A stretch of 64,000 bases of DNA. Origin: Mycobacterium alsense (GTDB taxonomy: Bacteria > Actinomycetota > Actinomycetes > Mycobacteriales > Mycobacteriaceae). How positions within the stretch are numbered: position 1 is the stretch's first letter; each line of letters begins with the position of its first letter. Where the stretch lies: NCBI RefSeq assembly GCF_002086635.1, contig NZ_MVHD01000029.1, positions 1 to 64,000 on the forward strand. Direction: 5' to 3'. The position numbers and the translations under genes were made by a program. Shown here piece after piece: positions 17,031-26,466 of the stretch. Below the pieces are notes generated by a model. It saw nothing but the letters and a program-made list of their open reading frames with translations, was not told where the DNA came from and ran no database searches.

Positions 17031-17623
17031 CCGGCGCCGACGGCCCGGTGCGGGTGCGCGGCGAGCTCGACGCGCCCTCGCACCGGCTGTGGCTGGTCAA
17101 GTGGTGCGTGCTGGCCGTGCCGCACTATCCCATCCTGATCCTGCTGTACCTGGCGTATCCGGTGCTGACGGTCGTCGCCGGGGTCGCGATCCTGTGCACC
17201 GCGCGCTACCCGCGGCCGATCTTCGAGTTCAACGTCGGGGTGCTGCGGTGGTCGTGGCGGGTCATGAACTACCGGTTCCCGATGAACAGCACCGACCGGT
17301 ACCCGCCCTTCACGCTGGCTTCGCGGCCCGATTATCCCGGCGATCTGGTGATCGACTATCCGGGCCGGCTCAGCAGGAGAGCCGTGCTGGTCAAGTGGTG
17401 GCTGCTGGGGCTCCCGCAGATCCTGCTGTGCTGGGCGATGGAACCGCTGCTGCAGGTGCTGTGCGTGATCTCGGCGCTGTGGTTGCTGTGCACCGGATCC
17501 CCCCATCGCGGCATGTTCGACCTCCTCATGGGCATCGTTCGGTGGCGCTACCGGGTGGCGGCGTATGTATCGTTGATGCGTGACGAGTATCCGCCGTACC
17601 GACTCGATCTAGGCGGCAGCTGA
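17027..17623 (+). CDS. DUF4389 membrane protein
   Basis: 198 residues built from two similar halves. Each has a VKW segment, a hydrophobic hairpin (about 23-55 and 118-150) and an R(W/Y)xxRVxxY segment, followed by DxYPPF or DEYPPY. This duplicated pattern is typical of DUF4389 proteins, which have no known function. The GTG overlaps the monooxygenase stop as GTGA, so the two are translationally coupled. The membrane location suggests the pathway product is membrane-associated; this is inference. Confidence 0.85.
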   Translation: MTGADGPVRVRGELDAPSHRLWLVKWCVLAVPHYPILILLYLAYPVLTVVAGVAILCTARYPRPIFEFNVGVLRWSWRVMNYRFPMNSTDRYPPFTLASRPDYPGDLVIDYPGRLSRRAVLVKWWLLGLPQILLCWAMEPLLQVLCVISALWLLCTGSPHRGMFDLLMGIVRWRYRVAAYVSLMRDEYPPYRLDLGGS

Positions 17624-17637
17624 CGCGCGCAAATCCG

Positions 17638-18258
17638 TTGTTCCCCTACGTATATCGGTTCGGTCAGCCCGTCTTCGACCGGCTTTTCTACAACCGGTAC
17701 CGTCGAGCGGCGATCGCCGACGCGACCGGCCGGCTGCTGATGGTCGGCCTCGGGCCGGGGACCGACCTGAAGTTCCTGCCGCCCGCGGTGACCTCGGTCG
17801 CCGCCGTGGAACCGGTGCAGGCGTTCCGGCAGATGGCCGCCCGCCTCGCCGATCGGCACGGCGTCGCCGTCGACATCGTCGACGCCACGGGGGAGTCGAT
17901 TCCCTTCCCGGACAACAGTTTCGATTCGGTCCACATCGGCCTGGTGTTGTGCTCGGTCGGCGATGTGGCCGCCACCCTGCGCGAGATCCGGCGTGTGCTG
18001 GTCCCGCGGGGCAGGTTGGTCGTGCTCGAGCACGTCCGCGGAACCGGCGCGACGGGCCGGCTGCAGGACCTGGTCGCCCGGCCCTGGTCGTGGCTGGCCG
18101 CCGGCTGTCACCCGAACCGCCGCACCGTCGACGCGATCGCGGCGGCCGGATTCGACACGACCGGGCTGCGCAGCGTCCGAACCCCGGTCCCGTTTCCGTG
18201 CAAACCGCACCTGCTGGGATTCGCCATCGCGATCGAGGACGCGCCGGCTTCGCGTTGA
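17638..18258 (+). CDS. Class I SAM-dependent methyltransferase
   Basis: 206 residues. SAM motif I is LMVGLGPGTDLKFL (about 34-47). Motif II-like FDSVHIGLVLCSV and the post-motif LVPRGRLVVLEHV follow, as in Methyltransf_11 enzymes. It is the last gene of the SDR/monooxygenase/DUF4389 group. TTG at 17638 is taken as the start, 14 bp after the DUF4389 stop; the frame extends a few codons further upstream without ATG or GTG, so the true N-terminus is uncertain. Confidence 0.85.
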   Translation: MFPYVYRFGQPVFDRLFYNRYRRAAIADATGRLLMVGLGPGTDLKFLPPAVTSVAAVEPVQAFRQMAARLADRHGVAVDIVDATGESIPFPDNSFDSVHIGLVLCSVGDVAATLREIRRVLVPRGRLVVLEHVRGTGATGRLQDLVARPWSWLAAGCHPNRRTVDAIAAAGFDTTGLRSVRTPVPFPCKPHLLGFAIAIEDAPASR

Positions 18259-18359
18259 ACCATCCGGCGGCCTATTTCGTGTAGCCGTACACGGGGCACG
18301 TCGTCGGTCATGACGCCGAGGCCATGGTCGTCGCGGGCCATGACGAATGGACTGTGGTG

Positions 18360-19226
18360 ATGAATTTTTCGGTGTTGGCGCCGGAGATCAATTCGGCGCG
18401 GATGTTCGCGGGCGCGGGATCGGCCCCGATGTTGAACGCGGCCGCGGCGTGGGACGCGCTGGCCTCCGAGCTGGGGTCCGCGGCGTCGTCGTTTTCGTCG
18501 GTCACCTCGGGCCTGACGGATCAGGCCTGGCAGGGCCCGGCGTCGGCGGCGATGACCGGCGTGGCCGCCCGGTACGCGGGCTGGCTGAGCACGGCCGCGA
18601 CCCAGGCGACCGGGGCGGCCGGGCAGGCCCGGGCGGCCGCCGGGGCGTTCGAGGCGGCGCGGGCGGCGACGGTCCACCCGCTGCAGGTGGCGGCCAACCG
18701 GACCGGCCTCGTGCAGTTGGTGATGTCGAACGTCTTCGGCCAGAACGCCCCCGCGATCGCGGCGGCCGAGGCCGAATACGAGCAGATGTGGGCCCAGGAT
18801 GTGGCCGCAATGGTCGGCTATCACGCCGGCGCGTCCGCCGCCGCCGCGCAGCTGCCGGATTGGCAGCAGGCGGTGCACGGCCTGGCGACCCGGCTCGCCG
18901 CGGCACTGAGCCTCAGCCCGGTCACCAACCCCGTGCCCGGCGACCCGGACCTGATGAGCCAGACGAGTGGTTTCGCGGGCCTGGTGTCGAGCACGTCGCT
19001 CGCCGACCCCGACGACAACAACTTTGTCGCGACGAACCTCACGACCCCGCTGTTCTCCGCGATGGCCACCTCGGGGTTCGAACCCACGCTGGGGCTGGGG
19101 GCGCCGGGGCAGACCATCCTCACGTTCCAGAGCCCGGTGGCACCGTTCCTGAACAGCTCGATCGCGCTTCCGGTCACCGATCCGCTGGCGCCGCTGTTCA
19201 CCGCGCTGCTGCCGCTGGGCTTCTGA
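18360..19226 (+). CDS. PPE family protein without adjacent PE gene
   Basis: 288 residues. The N-terminal PPE domain (about 1-175) starts [16 protein letters not shown], so the Pro-Pro-Glu is Ala-Pro-Glu here. The W-x-G-like segment is AWQGPAS. The C-terminal part is short (about 110 residues), with no SVP motif, MPTR repeats or PPW motif. No PE partner precedes it. The start is the ATG where PPE homology begins; upstream residues are unrelated. Probably exported or surface-located through ESX. Confidence 0.9.
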   Translation: MNFSVLAPEINSARMFAGAGSAPMLNAAAAWDALASELGSAASSFSSVTSGLTDQAWQGPASAAMTGVAARYAGWLSTAATQATGAAGQARAAAGAFEAARAATVHPLQVAANRTGLVQLVMSNVFGQNAPAIAAAEAEYEQMWAQDVAAMVGYHAGASAAAAQLPDWQQAVHGLATRLAAALSLSPVTNPVPGDPDLMSQTSGFAGLVSSTSLADPDDNNFVATNLTTPLFSAMATSGFEPTLGLGAPGQTILTFQSPVAPFLNSSIALPVTDPLAPLFTALLPLGF

Positions 19227-19228
19227 GG

Positions 19229-19301
19229 CCCGCGCCGGGATTGCCACCGGGTCGTGGTCTGAGCGGGGAAACACGGCCCCACGGCAATCTCGGCGCGCGG
19301 G
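19229..19301. terminator. Candidate bidirectional terminator hairpin between PPE and ABC permease genes
   Basis: Arms 19229-19245 and 19283-19301 pair over about 16 bp (GGGATTGCC against GGCAATCTC, then the GC-rich outer part), with one mismatch and a two-base bulge. The loop is 37 bases. It lies in the 83-bp gap between convergent genes and has no U-tract, which is common in mycobacteria. Confidence 0.5.
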
Positions 19302-19309
19302 GGAGGCTC

Positions 19310-21838
19310 CTACTCGACGCTGACGGCACCGATGATGTTGAGCCGCGCGGCGCGGCGCGCCGGCGGCACCGAGCCGAGCAGGCTGATCGCCAGCGCGCCG
19401 ACCGCGAAGCCCACCGCCGTCGCGCTCGGATGGAAGGCGACCCGGAAGTTCATCAGGTCCCCGCTGACCAGGCTGAACAGCCACTGGTCCGCGCTCCCGA
19501 ACAGCAACCCCAGCACGCCGCCCACGATGCCGATGCCCGTCGCCTCGGCGAGCACCATCCGCAGCGTGAAACCGCGGCTGGACCCCATCGCCCGCAGCAC
19601 GCCGATTTCGCGGCGCCGTTCGAGCACCGACAGCGTCAGCGTGTTGAGCAGTGCGACCGCGGCGACGAACACGACGATGATCCAGACGGCGTTGGCGATG
19701 AACATGCTCTGGTGCATCGGGGCCTGCAGGCCCGCCAGCTTGGCGCGGCCGTCGTACACGTAGTTCGGCGCCGGCACCACCCGGCGGACGTCGGCCAGCA
19801 GGCGGGCGGCGTCCGCACCCGGGGCCGCGGCGATCTCGAGCGTCGTCGCCACGTTTTGCCTGTCGAACCAGGAGCGCATCTGATCGAGGCCCAGCCCGAC
19901 GGTGCCGATGACCGTCGAGAAATACGGGACCAGCGCCAGCACCGTCGCCTGCCGGGCGCCGTGCGGCGTCTGCATCCGCAGTGGCTCACCCACCCGAACG
20001 TGCAGGGCGTTGCCGAGATTCTGCGAGAGCACCACGCCCCGCCCGGCGAGCACCTCCTCGCGCACGGATGGGTCGAGCGCGCGGTACAGCGGATCGGACG
20101 TCGTCGCGGAGAAGCCGTCGAGCATGACGCGGGTGCCGCCCACCTCCGCGAACCCGGACGCGCCCTCGGTGACCCGCCGGACGCCGGGCAGCGCGGCGAC
20201 CTTCGCCGAAATGCCTTGCGGCAGCGCATCGGTGGGGTAGCTGTCGGGCGGATTTGCGCTCACCCAGACGGGGACGTCGGCGACCGGGGAGAAGATGCCC
20301 GTCGCCGACCGGATCATGTCGGCGTTGGTGCCGGTGATGGTGACGGTGGTGACCACCGCGATGAACACCGTCATCACGGTGGCCCATACCCGCCGCGGCG
20401 CGCGTTCGATGGTCGCCGCCGCGAGCGCGCCGACCGAGCCGAACACGCCGGCCGTCGCGGCCGTGGCGTCGACGATGGGCACGGTGAGCGCGAAGCTGAG
20501 CGCGACCTCGGCGGAGAAGACCCCCGACATCGCGACGAACGCCCACCCGCCGTGCTGGGTGACGACGACCCCGATCGACACCGCGAAGACGGCGACGGCC
20601 GCGAGCCCGATCGCGGTTCGCAGCCAGCGCGGCACGCGGTCGGTCGCCGAAACCCCCACCGGCGCCAGCGCCTCGATCGGCACGACCTTGTACACCTGCC
20701 GCGCCGCCATCGCCGACGCGACCACGCTGGTGAGCGCGGTCACCGCGACGGCCGCCGGCACCGCGTAGCCGGGCAGCCCGTAATCGATGTGGGCCTCCAG
20801 GCCCTGGGTGACGGCGGGGGGCAACCGGCCGATCGCGCCGCGGCCCAGCAGTATTCCGGCCGCCGAGCCGATGGTCCCGCCGAAGACGCCCAGAATCGCC
20901 GCCTCCGCGAGCATGTCGCGGACGATCATGGCGCGGCGACCGCCGATCGCCCGCAGCATCGAGATGACCGGCCGGCGTTGGGTGATCGCCATGGTCATCG
21001 TGGTGTAGATCAAGAACGCGCCGACCATCAGCGCGACCATGGCACCCATCAGGGCCATGTAGTTCATCAGCCTGACGCCGTCGCCGGCGCGGCTGGCCCG
21101 CATGCCGGGTTCGGCGACGATCGCCCGGCCGCCCACCGCGGCGGTGACCGCCGCGCGGACCCGGGCGGGGTCGGCGCCGGGCTCCGTGGTGATCAGGATC
21201 GAGTCGAGCCGGCCCTGGCGCCCGATGATGTTCTGCGCCAAGGCAAGTGGGGCGAGGACGTAGTGCCCGCCGTTGAGGGCGGCGGCCTGCTCGCCCGCGA
21301 GCACCTCGCCGACGGTCACCGAACCCGAACCCAGCTGGAACGTCGCGCCTTTGGGGCGGCCGACGCCCGGGCCGACGCGGACCGCGTTCGGCGGCGCGGG
21401 CGGGGCGGCCCCGGGTGGGGCGTCGTGCAGGGCGTCCCTGAGGGCGCCGCCCAGCGCGGCGAGGCGCTCGTCGGCGCCGAACAACAGGACTCGACCCGGC
21501 GGGCCGTCGGCGACGAGAGACGCGGTGGCCGCCGTCGTCCGGATCATCGGCACCGCGGCGGCAACCCCGCGCACCGCCGCGACGTCGGCGGCCACCGTGT
21601 CGGAAAATCCCGCGTCGGTGATGCCCGACACCTCCAGGGAGGCGATGCCCGCGACCCCGTCGGCGAGCCGGTTGACCGATCCGGTGATCGACCCGAAGAT
21701 GCCGAACACCGCGACCAGATACATTGCCGAGACCGCCATTACGGCGATCGAGGCGACCGTGCGGCGGCGGTGCACGGCGAGTTCGCGGAGGCTGAACAGG
21801 CGCAGCCGGCCCGCCGCGGCGCCGACGCGCGTCCTCAC
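19310..21838 (-). CDS. FtsX/MacB-type ABC transporter permease
   Basis: 842 residues with two FtsX-like permease halves. One transmembrane helix lies near the N-terminus ([20 protein letters not shown]). A large extracytoplasmic domain is followed by membrane helices in the middle of the protein. A second extracytoplasmic domain and a final three-helix FtsX unit end in the conserved LNxxxAVSVE-type tail. Such permeases move lipids, peptides or drugs, or signal across the membrane. The GTG at 21838 overlaps the ATPase stop (GTGA). The longer frame upstream is a shadow of the ATPase gene. Confidence 0.9.
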   Translation of the reverse strand: MRTRVGAAAGRLRLFSLRELAVHRRRTVASIAVMAVSAMYLVAVFGIFGSITGSVNRLADGVAGIASLEVSGITDAGFSDTVAADVAAVRGVAAAVPMIRTTAATASLVADGPPGRVLLFGADERLAALGGALRDALHDAPPGAAPPAPPNAVRVGPGVGRPKGATFQLGSGSVTVGEVLAGEQAAALNGGHYVLAPLALAQNIIGRQGRLDSILITTEPGADPARVRAAVTAAVGGRAIVAEPGMRASRAGDGVRLMNYMALMGAMVALMVGAFLIYTTMTMAITQRRPVISMLRAIGGRRAMIVRDMLAEAAILGVFGGTIGSAAGILLGRGAIGRLPPAVTQGLEAHIDYGLPGYAVPAAVAVTALTSVVASAMAARQVYKVVPIEALAPVGVSATDRVPRWLRTAIGLAAVAVFAVSIGVVVTQHGGWAFVAMSGVFSAEVALSFALTVPIVDATAATAGVFGSVGALAAATIERAPRRVWATVMTVFIAVVTTVTITGTNADMIRSATGIFSPVADVPVWVSANPPDSYPTDALPQGISAKVAALPGVRRVTEGASGFAEVGGTRVMLDGFSATTSDPLYRALDPSVREEVLAGRGVVLSQNLGNALHVRVGEPLRMQTPHGARQATVLALVPYFSTVIGTVGLGLDQMRSWFDRQNVATTLEIAAAPGADAARLLADVRRVVPAPNYVYDGRAKLAGLQAPMHQSMFIANAVWIIVVFVAAVALLNTLTLSVLERRREIGVLRAMGSSRGFTLRMVLAEATGIGIVGGVLGLLFGSADQWLFSLVSGDLMNFRVAFHPSATAVGFAVGALAISLLGSVPPARRAARLNIIGAVSVE

Positions 21839-22572
21839 ACCAGGACCCCGCGGTCGGAGCTGACCCGGCCGTCCTGCAGCGTGATCACTCGATCGGTCGC
21901 GTCGGCGGCGTCCGGGTTGTGGGTCACCATCACCACGAGCCGGCCGCGGCCGGGCTCGTGCGCCACCTCGGCGAGCAGCGCCAAAATCGATGCGCCCGTG
22001 GCCGAATCGAGGTTCCCGGTCGGCTCGTCGGCGAGGATCAGTGGCGGGTCCATCATCAGCGCGCGTGCCACGGCGACCCGCTGCATCTGGCCGCCGGACA
22101 GCTCCGCGGGCCGGTGCTCGGCGCGGTGGGAAAGCCCGACCCGGTCGAGCAGCCGCATCGCCTCGGGTTTGGCCCTGCCCAGGCGGACGCCGGCGAGCAG
22201 CTTGGGCACCGCGACGTTCTCCCACGCCGACAACGCCGGCAACAGATTGAAGAATTGAAAGACGAAGCCCACGCGCCGGTGGCGAAACCGCGACTGCTGC
22301 TCGTCGGACAGGCGGCCGATCTCCTCGCCGTCGAATTCGATCGAGCCGGAATCGGGGGAGTCCAGTGCGCCCAACAAATGCAGCAGGGTGCTTTTTCCCG
22401 CCCCCGACGGGCCGACGACGGACAGGAACTGCCCGCCGTCGAGGCTCAGGCTGACCCGGTCGAGTGCCCGCACGGTTTGACCGCCGACGCGGTATTCGCG
22501 CACCACATCGCGCAGCTCGATGGTCAGCAGCCGGTGCCTGGGAGTGCTGCAGGTGTCGACCCGTCTGGACAT
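21835..22572 (-). CDS. ABC transporter ATPase, LolD/MacB type
   Basis: 245 residues. Walker A is GPSGAGKST, the Q-loop is FQFFNLLP, the signature is LSGGQMQR, Walker B is LILADEPTG and the H-loop is VTHN. All catalytic residues are intact. It energises the FtsX-type permease encoded directly downstream. The ATG at 22572 has a strong GGGAGG ribosome binding site, which decides against the longer frame. The two genes form a compact exporter operon. Confidence 0.95.
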   Translation of the reverse strand: MSRRVDTCSTPRHRLLTIELRDVVREYRVGGQTVRALDRVSLSLDGGQFLSVVGPSGAGKSTLLHLLGALDSPDSGSIEFDGEEIGRLSDEQQSRFRHRRVGFVFQFFNLLPALSAWENVAVPKLLAGVRLGRAKPEAMRLLDRVGLSHRAEHRPAELSGGQMQRVAVARALMMDPPLILADEPTGNLDSATGASILALLAEVAHEPGRGRLVVMVTHNPDAADATDRVITLQDGRVSSDRGVLV

Positions 22573-22654
22573 GATCCTCCCGCGCGGCTGGTACGTGGGA
22601 TAACGAGACCGCGGCGCGATCGGTTCACCGTGGCGGCGCTGCGGACGGTGCCCG

Positions 22655-22698
22655 CCGGCCACGAACCGGCCACGAACCGGCCACGAACCGGCCACGAA
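22655..22698. repeat. 11-bp tandem repeat, four identical copies
   Basis: ccggccacgaa is repeated at 22655, 22666, 22677 and 22688. It sits between the divergent ABC ATPase and WS/DGAT genes, 83 bp upstream of the ATPase start. A fifth partial copy (ccggc) follows. Confidence 0.97.
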
Positions 22699-22810
22699 CC
22701 GGCGAAAAAATTGACGCAAACGACTTTTCCCGACCCTGGTATTCGCCCATTCACTGTGCCTAGACTTTGTGGGGTTAGGGCGGGGATTTACTAGTGACTA
22801 GTCGAGCGGG

Positions 22811-22838
22811 CGGCTATGGAACGACGGCTATGGAACGA
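22811..22838. repeat. 14-bp duplication of the WS/DGAT start-codon region
   Basis: cggctatggaacga occurs twice head to tail (22811-22824 and 22825-22838). Each copy has an ATG (22816 and 22830), in different frames. The first opens a short frame that ends at TAA 22840-22842, overlapping the second. Confidence 0.97.
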
Positions 22839-24239
22839 CTAAGCGGACTTGACGCATTCTTTCTCTATTTGGAGACGCCGACGCAACCGCTGAATGTGTG
22901 TTGCATTTTGGAGCTGGACACCTCGACCATGCCGGGCGGCTACACGTATGGCCGCTTCCGCGCCGCGGTGGCCAAGCGTGTCGCCGCGATGCCGGAATTC
23001 CGGATGAAGCTCGCCGACACGCAGCTGAACCTGGATCACCCGGTGTGGGTGGACGACGAGGACTTCAAGTTGCGGCGCCACCTGCACCGCGTCGCGGTGC
23101 CGGCGCCGGGAGGGCGCCGCGAGCTGGCCGACATCTGCGGCCACATCGCGGGGCTGCCGCTGGACCGCGATCACCCGCTGTGGGAGATGTGGGTCATCGA
23201 GGGCGTCGCCCGGGCCGGCGCGGTCGCAGTGCTGCTCAAGGTCCATCACGCCTTGGTCGACGGCGTCGCCGGCGCGAATCTGCTGGCCCAGCTGTGCAGC
23301 CTGGAGGCCGATGCGCCATCACCGCAGCCGGTTCGCGGCGCGGGTCGCGCCAATCCGCTGCAGATCGCCGTGAGCGGGCTGATGGGCTTCGCATTGCGAC
23401 CGTTGCGGCTCGCCACCGTGGTGCCGGCGACAATGCTGACGTTGGCGCAAACGGCGCTGCGGGCGCGCGACGGCCGCGCCATGGCCGCGCCGTTCTCGGC
23501 GGCGCCGACCCCGTTCAACGGCGCCGTCAGCCGCCGCCGCAACATCGCCTACACCCAACTGGATCTGCGCGACGTCAAGAGGGTCAAGGACCGGTTCGGG
23601 GTGACGGTCAACGACGTGGTGGTGGCGGTCTGCGCGGGCGTGCTGCGCCGGTTCCTCAGCGAGCGGGGCGAGCTGCCCGAGCAACCGCTGGTGGCCACCG
23701 TGCCGGTGTCGGTGCGCGACAAGACGGACCGCCCCGGCCGCAACCAGACCACGTGGATGTTCTGCCGGGTGCAGACCCAGATCAGCGATCCGGCCGAGCG
23801 CATCCGCTGCATCGCCGCGGGAAACACCGCCGCGAAAGAGCACACCGCGGCCATGCCCACCCTGCTGCACGACTGGACGCAGTTCGGCGGGCCGACGGTG
23901 TTCGGCGCGGCGATGCGCATCCTGCCCCGCATCCCGATCTCGCACAGCCCCGCGTTCAACCTGATCCTGTCGAACGTTCCCGGCCCGCAGGCGCAGTTGT
24001 ACTTCCTGGGCTGCCGGGTGGACACCATGTATCCCCTGGGCCCGATCATCGGCAGCGCCGGGCTGAACATCACCGTGATGTCGCTCAACGGGGCGCTCGG
24101 CGTCGGCATCATCGCCTGCCCCGACCTGCTGCCCGAGCTGTGGGGCATCGCCGACGCGTTCCCCGAGGCGCTCAAGGAGCTCCTGGAATGCCCCGTCGAC
24201 GAGCGCGTCAACGATCCTGCCGACGGCCTCAATCCATAA
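22830..24239 (+). CDS. Wax ester synthase/diacylglycerol acyltransferase (WS/DGAT, Tgs family)
   Basis: 469 residues starting MERLSGLDAFFLY, the usual start of mycobacterial Tgs proteins. The catalytic HHALVDG (139-145) is intact, and the C-terminal NLILSNVPGP is the second family signature. It esterifies diacylglycerol or fatty alcohol with acyl-CoA to make storage triacylglycerol or wax ester. The start is complicated by a 14-bp duplication. An in-frame GTG at 22794 with GGGG eight bases upstream would add 12 residues. Its 3' end overlaps the convergent alcohol dehydrogenase gene by 11 bp. Confidence 0.92.
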   Translation: MERLSGLDAFFLYLETPTQPLNVCCILELDTSTMPGGYTYGRFRAAVAKRVAAMPEFRMKLADTQLNLDHPVWVDDEDFKLRRHLHRVAVPAPGGRRELADICGHIAGLPLDRDHPLWEMWVIEGVARAGAVAVLLKVHHALVDGVAGANLLAQLCSLEADAPSPQPVRGAGRANPLQIAVSGLMGFALRPLRLATVVPATMLTLAQTALRARDGRAMAAPFSAAPTPFNGAVSRRRNIAYTQLDLRDVKRVKDRFGVTVNDVVVAVCAGVLRRFLSERGELPEQPLVATVPVSVRDKTDRPGRNQTTWMFCRVQTQISDPAERIRCIAAGNTAAKEHTAAMPTLLHDWTQFGGPTVFGAAMRILPRIPISHSPAFNLILSNVPGPQAQLYFLGCRVDTMYPLGPIIGSAGLNITVMSLNGALGVGIIACPDLLPELWGIADAFPEALKELLECPVDERVNDPADGLNP

Positions 24240-25167
24240 CGGCGACGATCCGGCCGATCACCTCGCCGCTCTCGAGGCGTTCGATCGCGGCCGGTATGTC
24301 CTCGAAAGTCGTTGTGCTCGTGAGGATCGACAGCGCGCCGCTGGCGATCAGGTCGATCACGGCCAGGAAATCGACGGGGCGCCCGCCGCGGGCACCGCGC
24401 AGCGTGACGGCTTTGAGCACCAGCTCGGCGGTGGAGATCGTGGCCTCGTCGCGGCCGAGGCCGACCTGGATGACGCGCCCGCCGGAACGCACGGCGCCGA
24501 TCGCCCGCGCGGTGGTGGTTCCGAACCCCGCGAAATCCACGATCATGTCGGGGTCGAACGCCGCGAGATCGCCCGCGTCGGCGACGGTTTCGAGCACGCC
24601 GCCCCGCTTGGCCAGGCCCCAGGTCTCCCGCTTCGGATCGGCGGCGTACACCTGCGCCCCCGCGAGGACCGCGATCCGCGCGCCGGTGAGTCCCAGGCCG
24701 CCGAGACCCACGACGCCGACGCGCTCGCCCGCGCGCAGCTTGCCCGCGCCCATCACCGCGCCGTAGGCGGTCTGGCCCGCGTCGGTGGCGGTGGCGGCCT
24801 GCACGAAGTCCACCGCGTCCGGCAGCTTCATCAGGCCGGCGGCGTCACCGACGAACTTGTCGGCGAAGCCGCCGTCGATCGACCAGCCCGGCGTCTGCCG
24901 GCCGCCGAAGGCCGCGACCCGGTCGCCAACCCGCAGGTCGACCACGCCGGGGCCGACTTCGGCCACGACACCGGCGAGTTCGTGGCCGAGCACGAGCGGC
25001 AGCCGGGCCAGCATCGGCGTCAGCGTCCCGTCGAGGAAGCCGACATCGCTGTGGCAGATCCCCGCGGCGCGCACGTCGACGACGGCCTGCCCGGCGCCGG
25101 GGCGCGGGTCCTCGCGCTCGATGCGGCGCAGGGGCTCGTTGGCGGCGGTGAGCAGCCACGCCTTCAC
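24229..25167 (-). CDS. Zinc-type (MDR) alcohol dehydrogenase
   Basis: 312 residues, short for the family. Catalytic-zinc ligands Cys38 (GICHSD) and His62-Glu63 (LGHELAG) are present. The four-cysteine structural-zinc lobe is missing. The Rossmann motif is GVVGLGGLGLTG. It oxidises an alcohol or reduces an aldehyde with NAD(P). The GTG at 25167 overlaps the stop of the upstream membrane-protein gene (GTGA). Confidence 0.9.
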   Translation of the reverse strand: MKAWLLTAANEPLRRIEREDPRPGAGQAVVDVRAAGICHSDVGFLDGTLTPMLARLPLVLGHELAGVVAEVGPGVVDLRVGDRVAAFGGRQTPGWSIDGGFADKFVGDAAGLMKLPDAVDFVQAATATDAGQTAYGAVMGAGKLRAGERVGVVGLGGLGLTGARIAVLAGAQVYAADPKRETWGLAKRGGVLETVADAGDLAAFDPDMIVDFAGFGTTTARAIGAVRSGGRVIQVGLGRDEATISTAELVLKAVTLRGARGGRPVDFLAVIDLIASGALSILTSTTTFEDIPAAIERLESGEVIGRIVAVMD

Positions 25168-25610
25168 GGTGCGCCTTTTCCCCTGCGCACCGCCCGCAGC
25201 ACGCCGCGAACCGTGTACGCGGCGGTCACCACCGACAGCAGGATCAGCAGGATGAACATCGGCAGCCAGTTGCTGCGGCTGTGGTTGACGTCCCACCAGA
25301 TCACCGTGAACAGCAGCACACACAGCAACAGCACCGCGTCGCGCCAGTTTCCCTGATACGACTGCGCGGCCCTGCGCAGCGCGCGGCTCCTGTCGAAGGA
25401 GTCGACCAGGTCGTCGATGCGGGCGTCGATGGTGCGTTGCAGCTCGGCGCGCCGCTGGGTGGCTTCCGGCGGCAACCGGTCCAGAAGCTCCATGTCCTGT
25501 TTGATCGCCGCCCGGTAGTCCGGGGCCTTGAATTGCCCGGCCGCGACGGCCAGCAGCGCTCCACCGAACACGGGCGCGCTGTTCAGCGCGATCTGTCCCA
25601 GACCGACCAC
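25164..25610 (-). CDS. Small membrane protein of unknown function
   Basis: 148 residues. A hydrophobic N-terminus (about 5-27) precedes a charged helical segment rich in Arg, Glu and Asp (about 33-85). Two transmembrane helices follow (about 92-110 and 116-136), and the end is basic. I do not recognise the family. The GTG at 25610 has AGGAG immediately upstream, and that site abuts the 14/15-bp tandem repeat. It is coupled to the alcohol dehydrogenase by a four-base overlap. Confidence 0.75.
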   Translation of the reverse strand: MVGLGQIALNSAPVFGGALLAVAAGQFKAPDYRAAIKQDMELLDRLPPEATQRRAELQRTIDARIDDLVDSFDRSRALRRAAQSYQGNWRDAVLLLCVLLFTVIWWDVNHSRSNWLPMFILLILLSVVTAAYTVRGVLRAVRRGKGAP

Positions 25611-25619
25611 ATCCGCTCC

Positions 25620-25677
25620 TTTGGTGTCGTGAGTTTGGTGTCGCGAGTTTTGGTGTCGCGAGTTTTGGTGTCGCGAG
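25620..25677. repeat. 14/15-bp tandem repeat, four copies, abutting a ribosome binding site
   Basis: tttggtgtcgtgag (25620), tttggtgtcgcgag (25634), ttttggtgtcgcgag (25648) and ttttggtgtcgcgag (25663). The array lies between the TetR gene stop and the AGGAG of the small membrane-protein gene, which would put it in the 5' leader. Confidence 0.97.
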
Positions 25678-25715
25678 TTGCCCTGGCCCGCAGGGTGTTA
25701 CGTATCAGGGCGCCG

Positions 25716-26399
25716 TCATGACGCTTTGGACGGGCGGCGGCGCGCCCGGGCGGGCTCGGCGCCCCGAAGCGTGTCCATCGTGCGCACCAGCTCCGGATAG
25801 GCGATGGCCGGGCCGATCCAGCGGGTGAGATAGCGTCGAAGATCGGCTCCGGTGCGGGGCGGGCGGCCCGGATCGGCGAGGAAGGAGTGCAGCAACCTGA
25901 GGGTGAATTCGTTCAGTTCGTGCAGGCCGGCCTCGTCGAAACCGTAACGCTCCCAGTCGATGTCGAAGCGGTGCAGCATCGAGCGCCCGAACGCCAGCGC
26001 GGTGTCCGAAACGATCGAGACGGCCTGCCCGCCGCGATGGCGCCGGTTCAACACGAATTCGACCTGGTTGTCGGAGGCCAACTGTTCGATGGCGTAGGCC
26101 ATTCCCTCGGTCACGGCCACGACCGGGTCGGTGACGTCTTCGAGGTGGGTCGCCAGACGTTCGAGAAAGCCGTCCGCCGAACGCATCGCGCTGGCCACCA
26201 GCAGCGCCTGGGTGCCGGGGAAGTAGCGGTAGACGGTCTGGCGCGTCACCCCGACGGCGCGCGCCACGTCGGCGATCCGCATCGCCGGGCCGCGTTCGTC
26301 GATGATCCTGTCGGCGGCGTCCAGGATGCGCTCGATCGCCTCCTCGTCGGAGGCGGGTGTGTTTCCTGCCCAACCGTGGCTGCGCACAGCTCGGATCAT
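25716..26399 (-). CDS. TetR family transcriptional regulator
   Basis: 227 residues. The HTH lies around 40-65, with IADVARAVGVTRQTVYRYF, a textbook TetR recognition helix. The C-terminal domain (about 70-227) binds an unknown ligand. It is upstream of and in the same direction as the small membrane protein and alcohol dehydrogenase, so it may control them. A second TetR gene of the same orientation lies 67 bp upstream. Confidence 0.92.
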   Translation of the reverse strand: MIRAVRSHGWAGNTPASDEEAIERILDAADRIIDERGPAMRIADVARAVGVTRQTVYRYFPGTQALLVASAMRSADGFLERLATHLEDVTDPVVAVTEGMAYAIEQLASDNQVEFVLNRRHRGGQAVSIVSDTALAFGRSMLHRFDIDWERYGFDEAGLHELNEFTLRLLHSFLADPGRPPRTGADLRRYLTRWIGPAIAYPELVRTMDTLRGAEPARARRRPSKAS

Positions 26400-26466
26400 A
26401 ACGGTTGTCGGCGCGCCGGACGCACGGATGACGCATCGGACCGCAATCCGGTTGGGGCGCAGGACG

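Noticed and set aside
18347..22258. Very long plus-strand open frame (1303 codons) over PPE and ABC transporter genes
   Set aside because: Arg/Gly/Asp-rich translation with no family signal. It is an artefact of high GC in the frame opposite or shifted to real genes.
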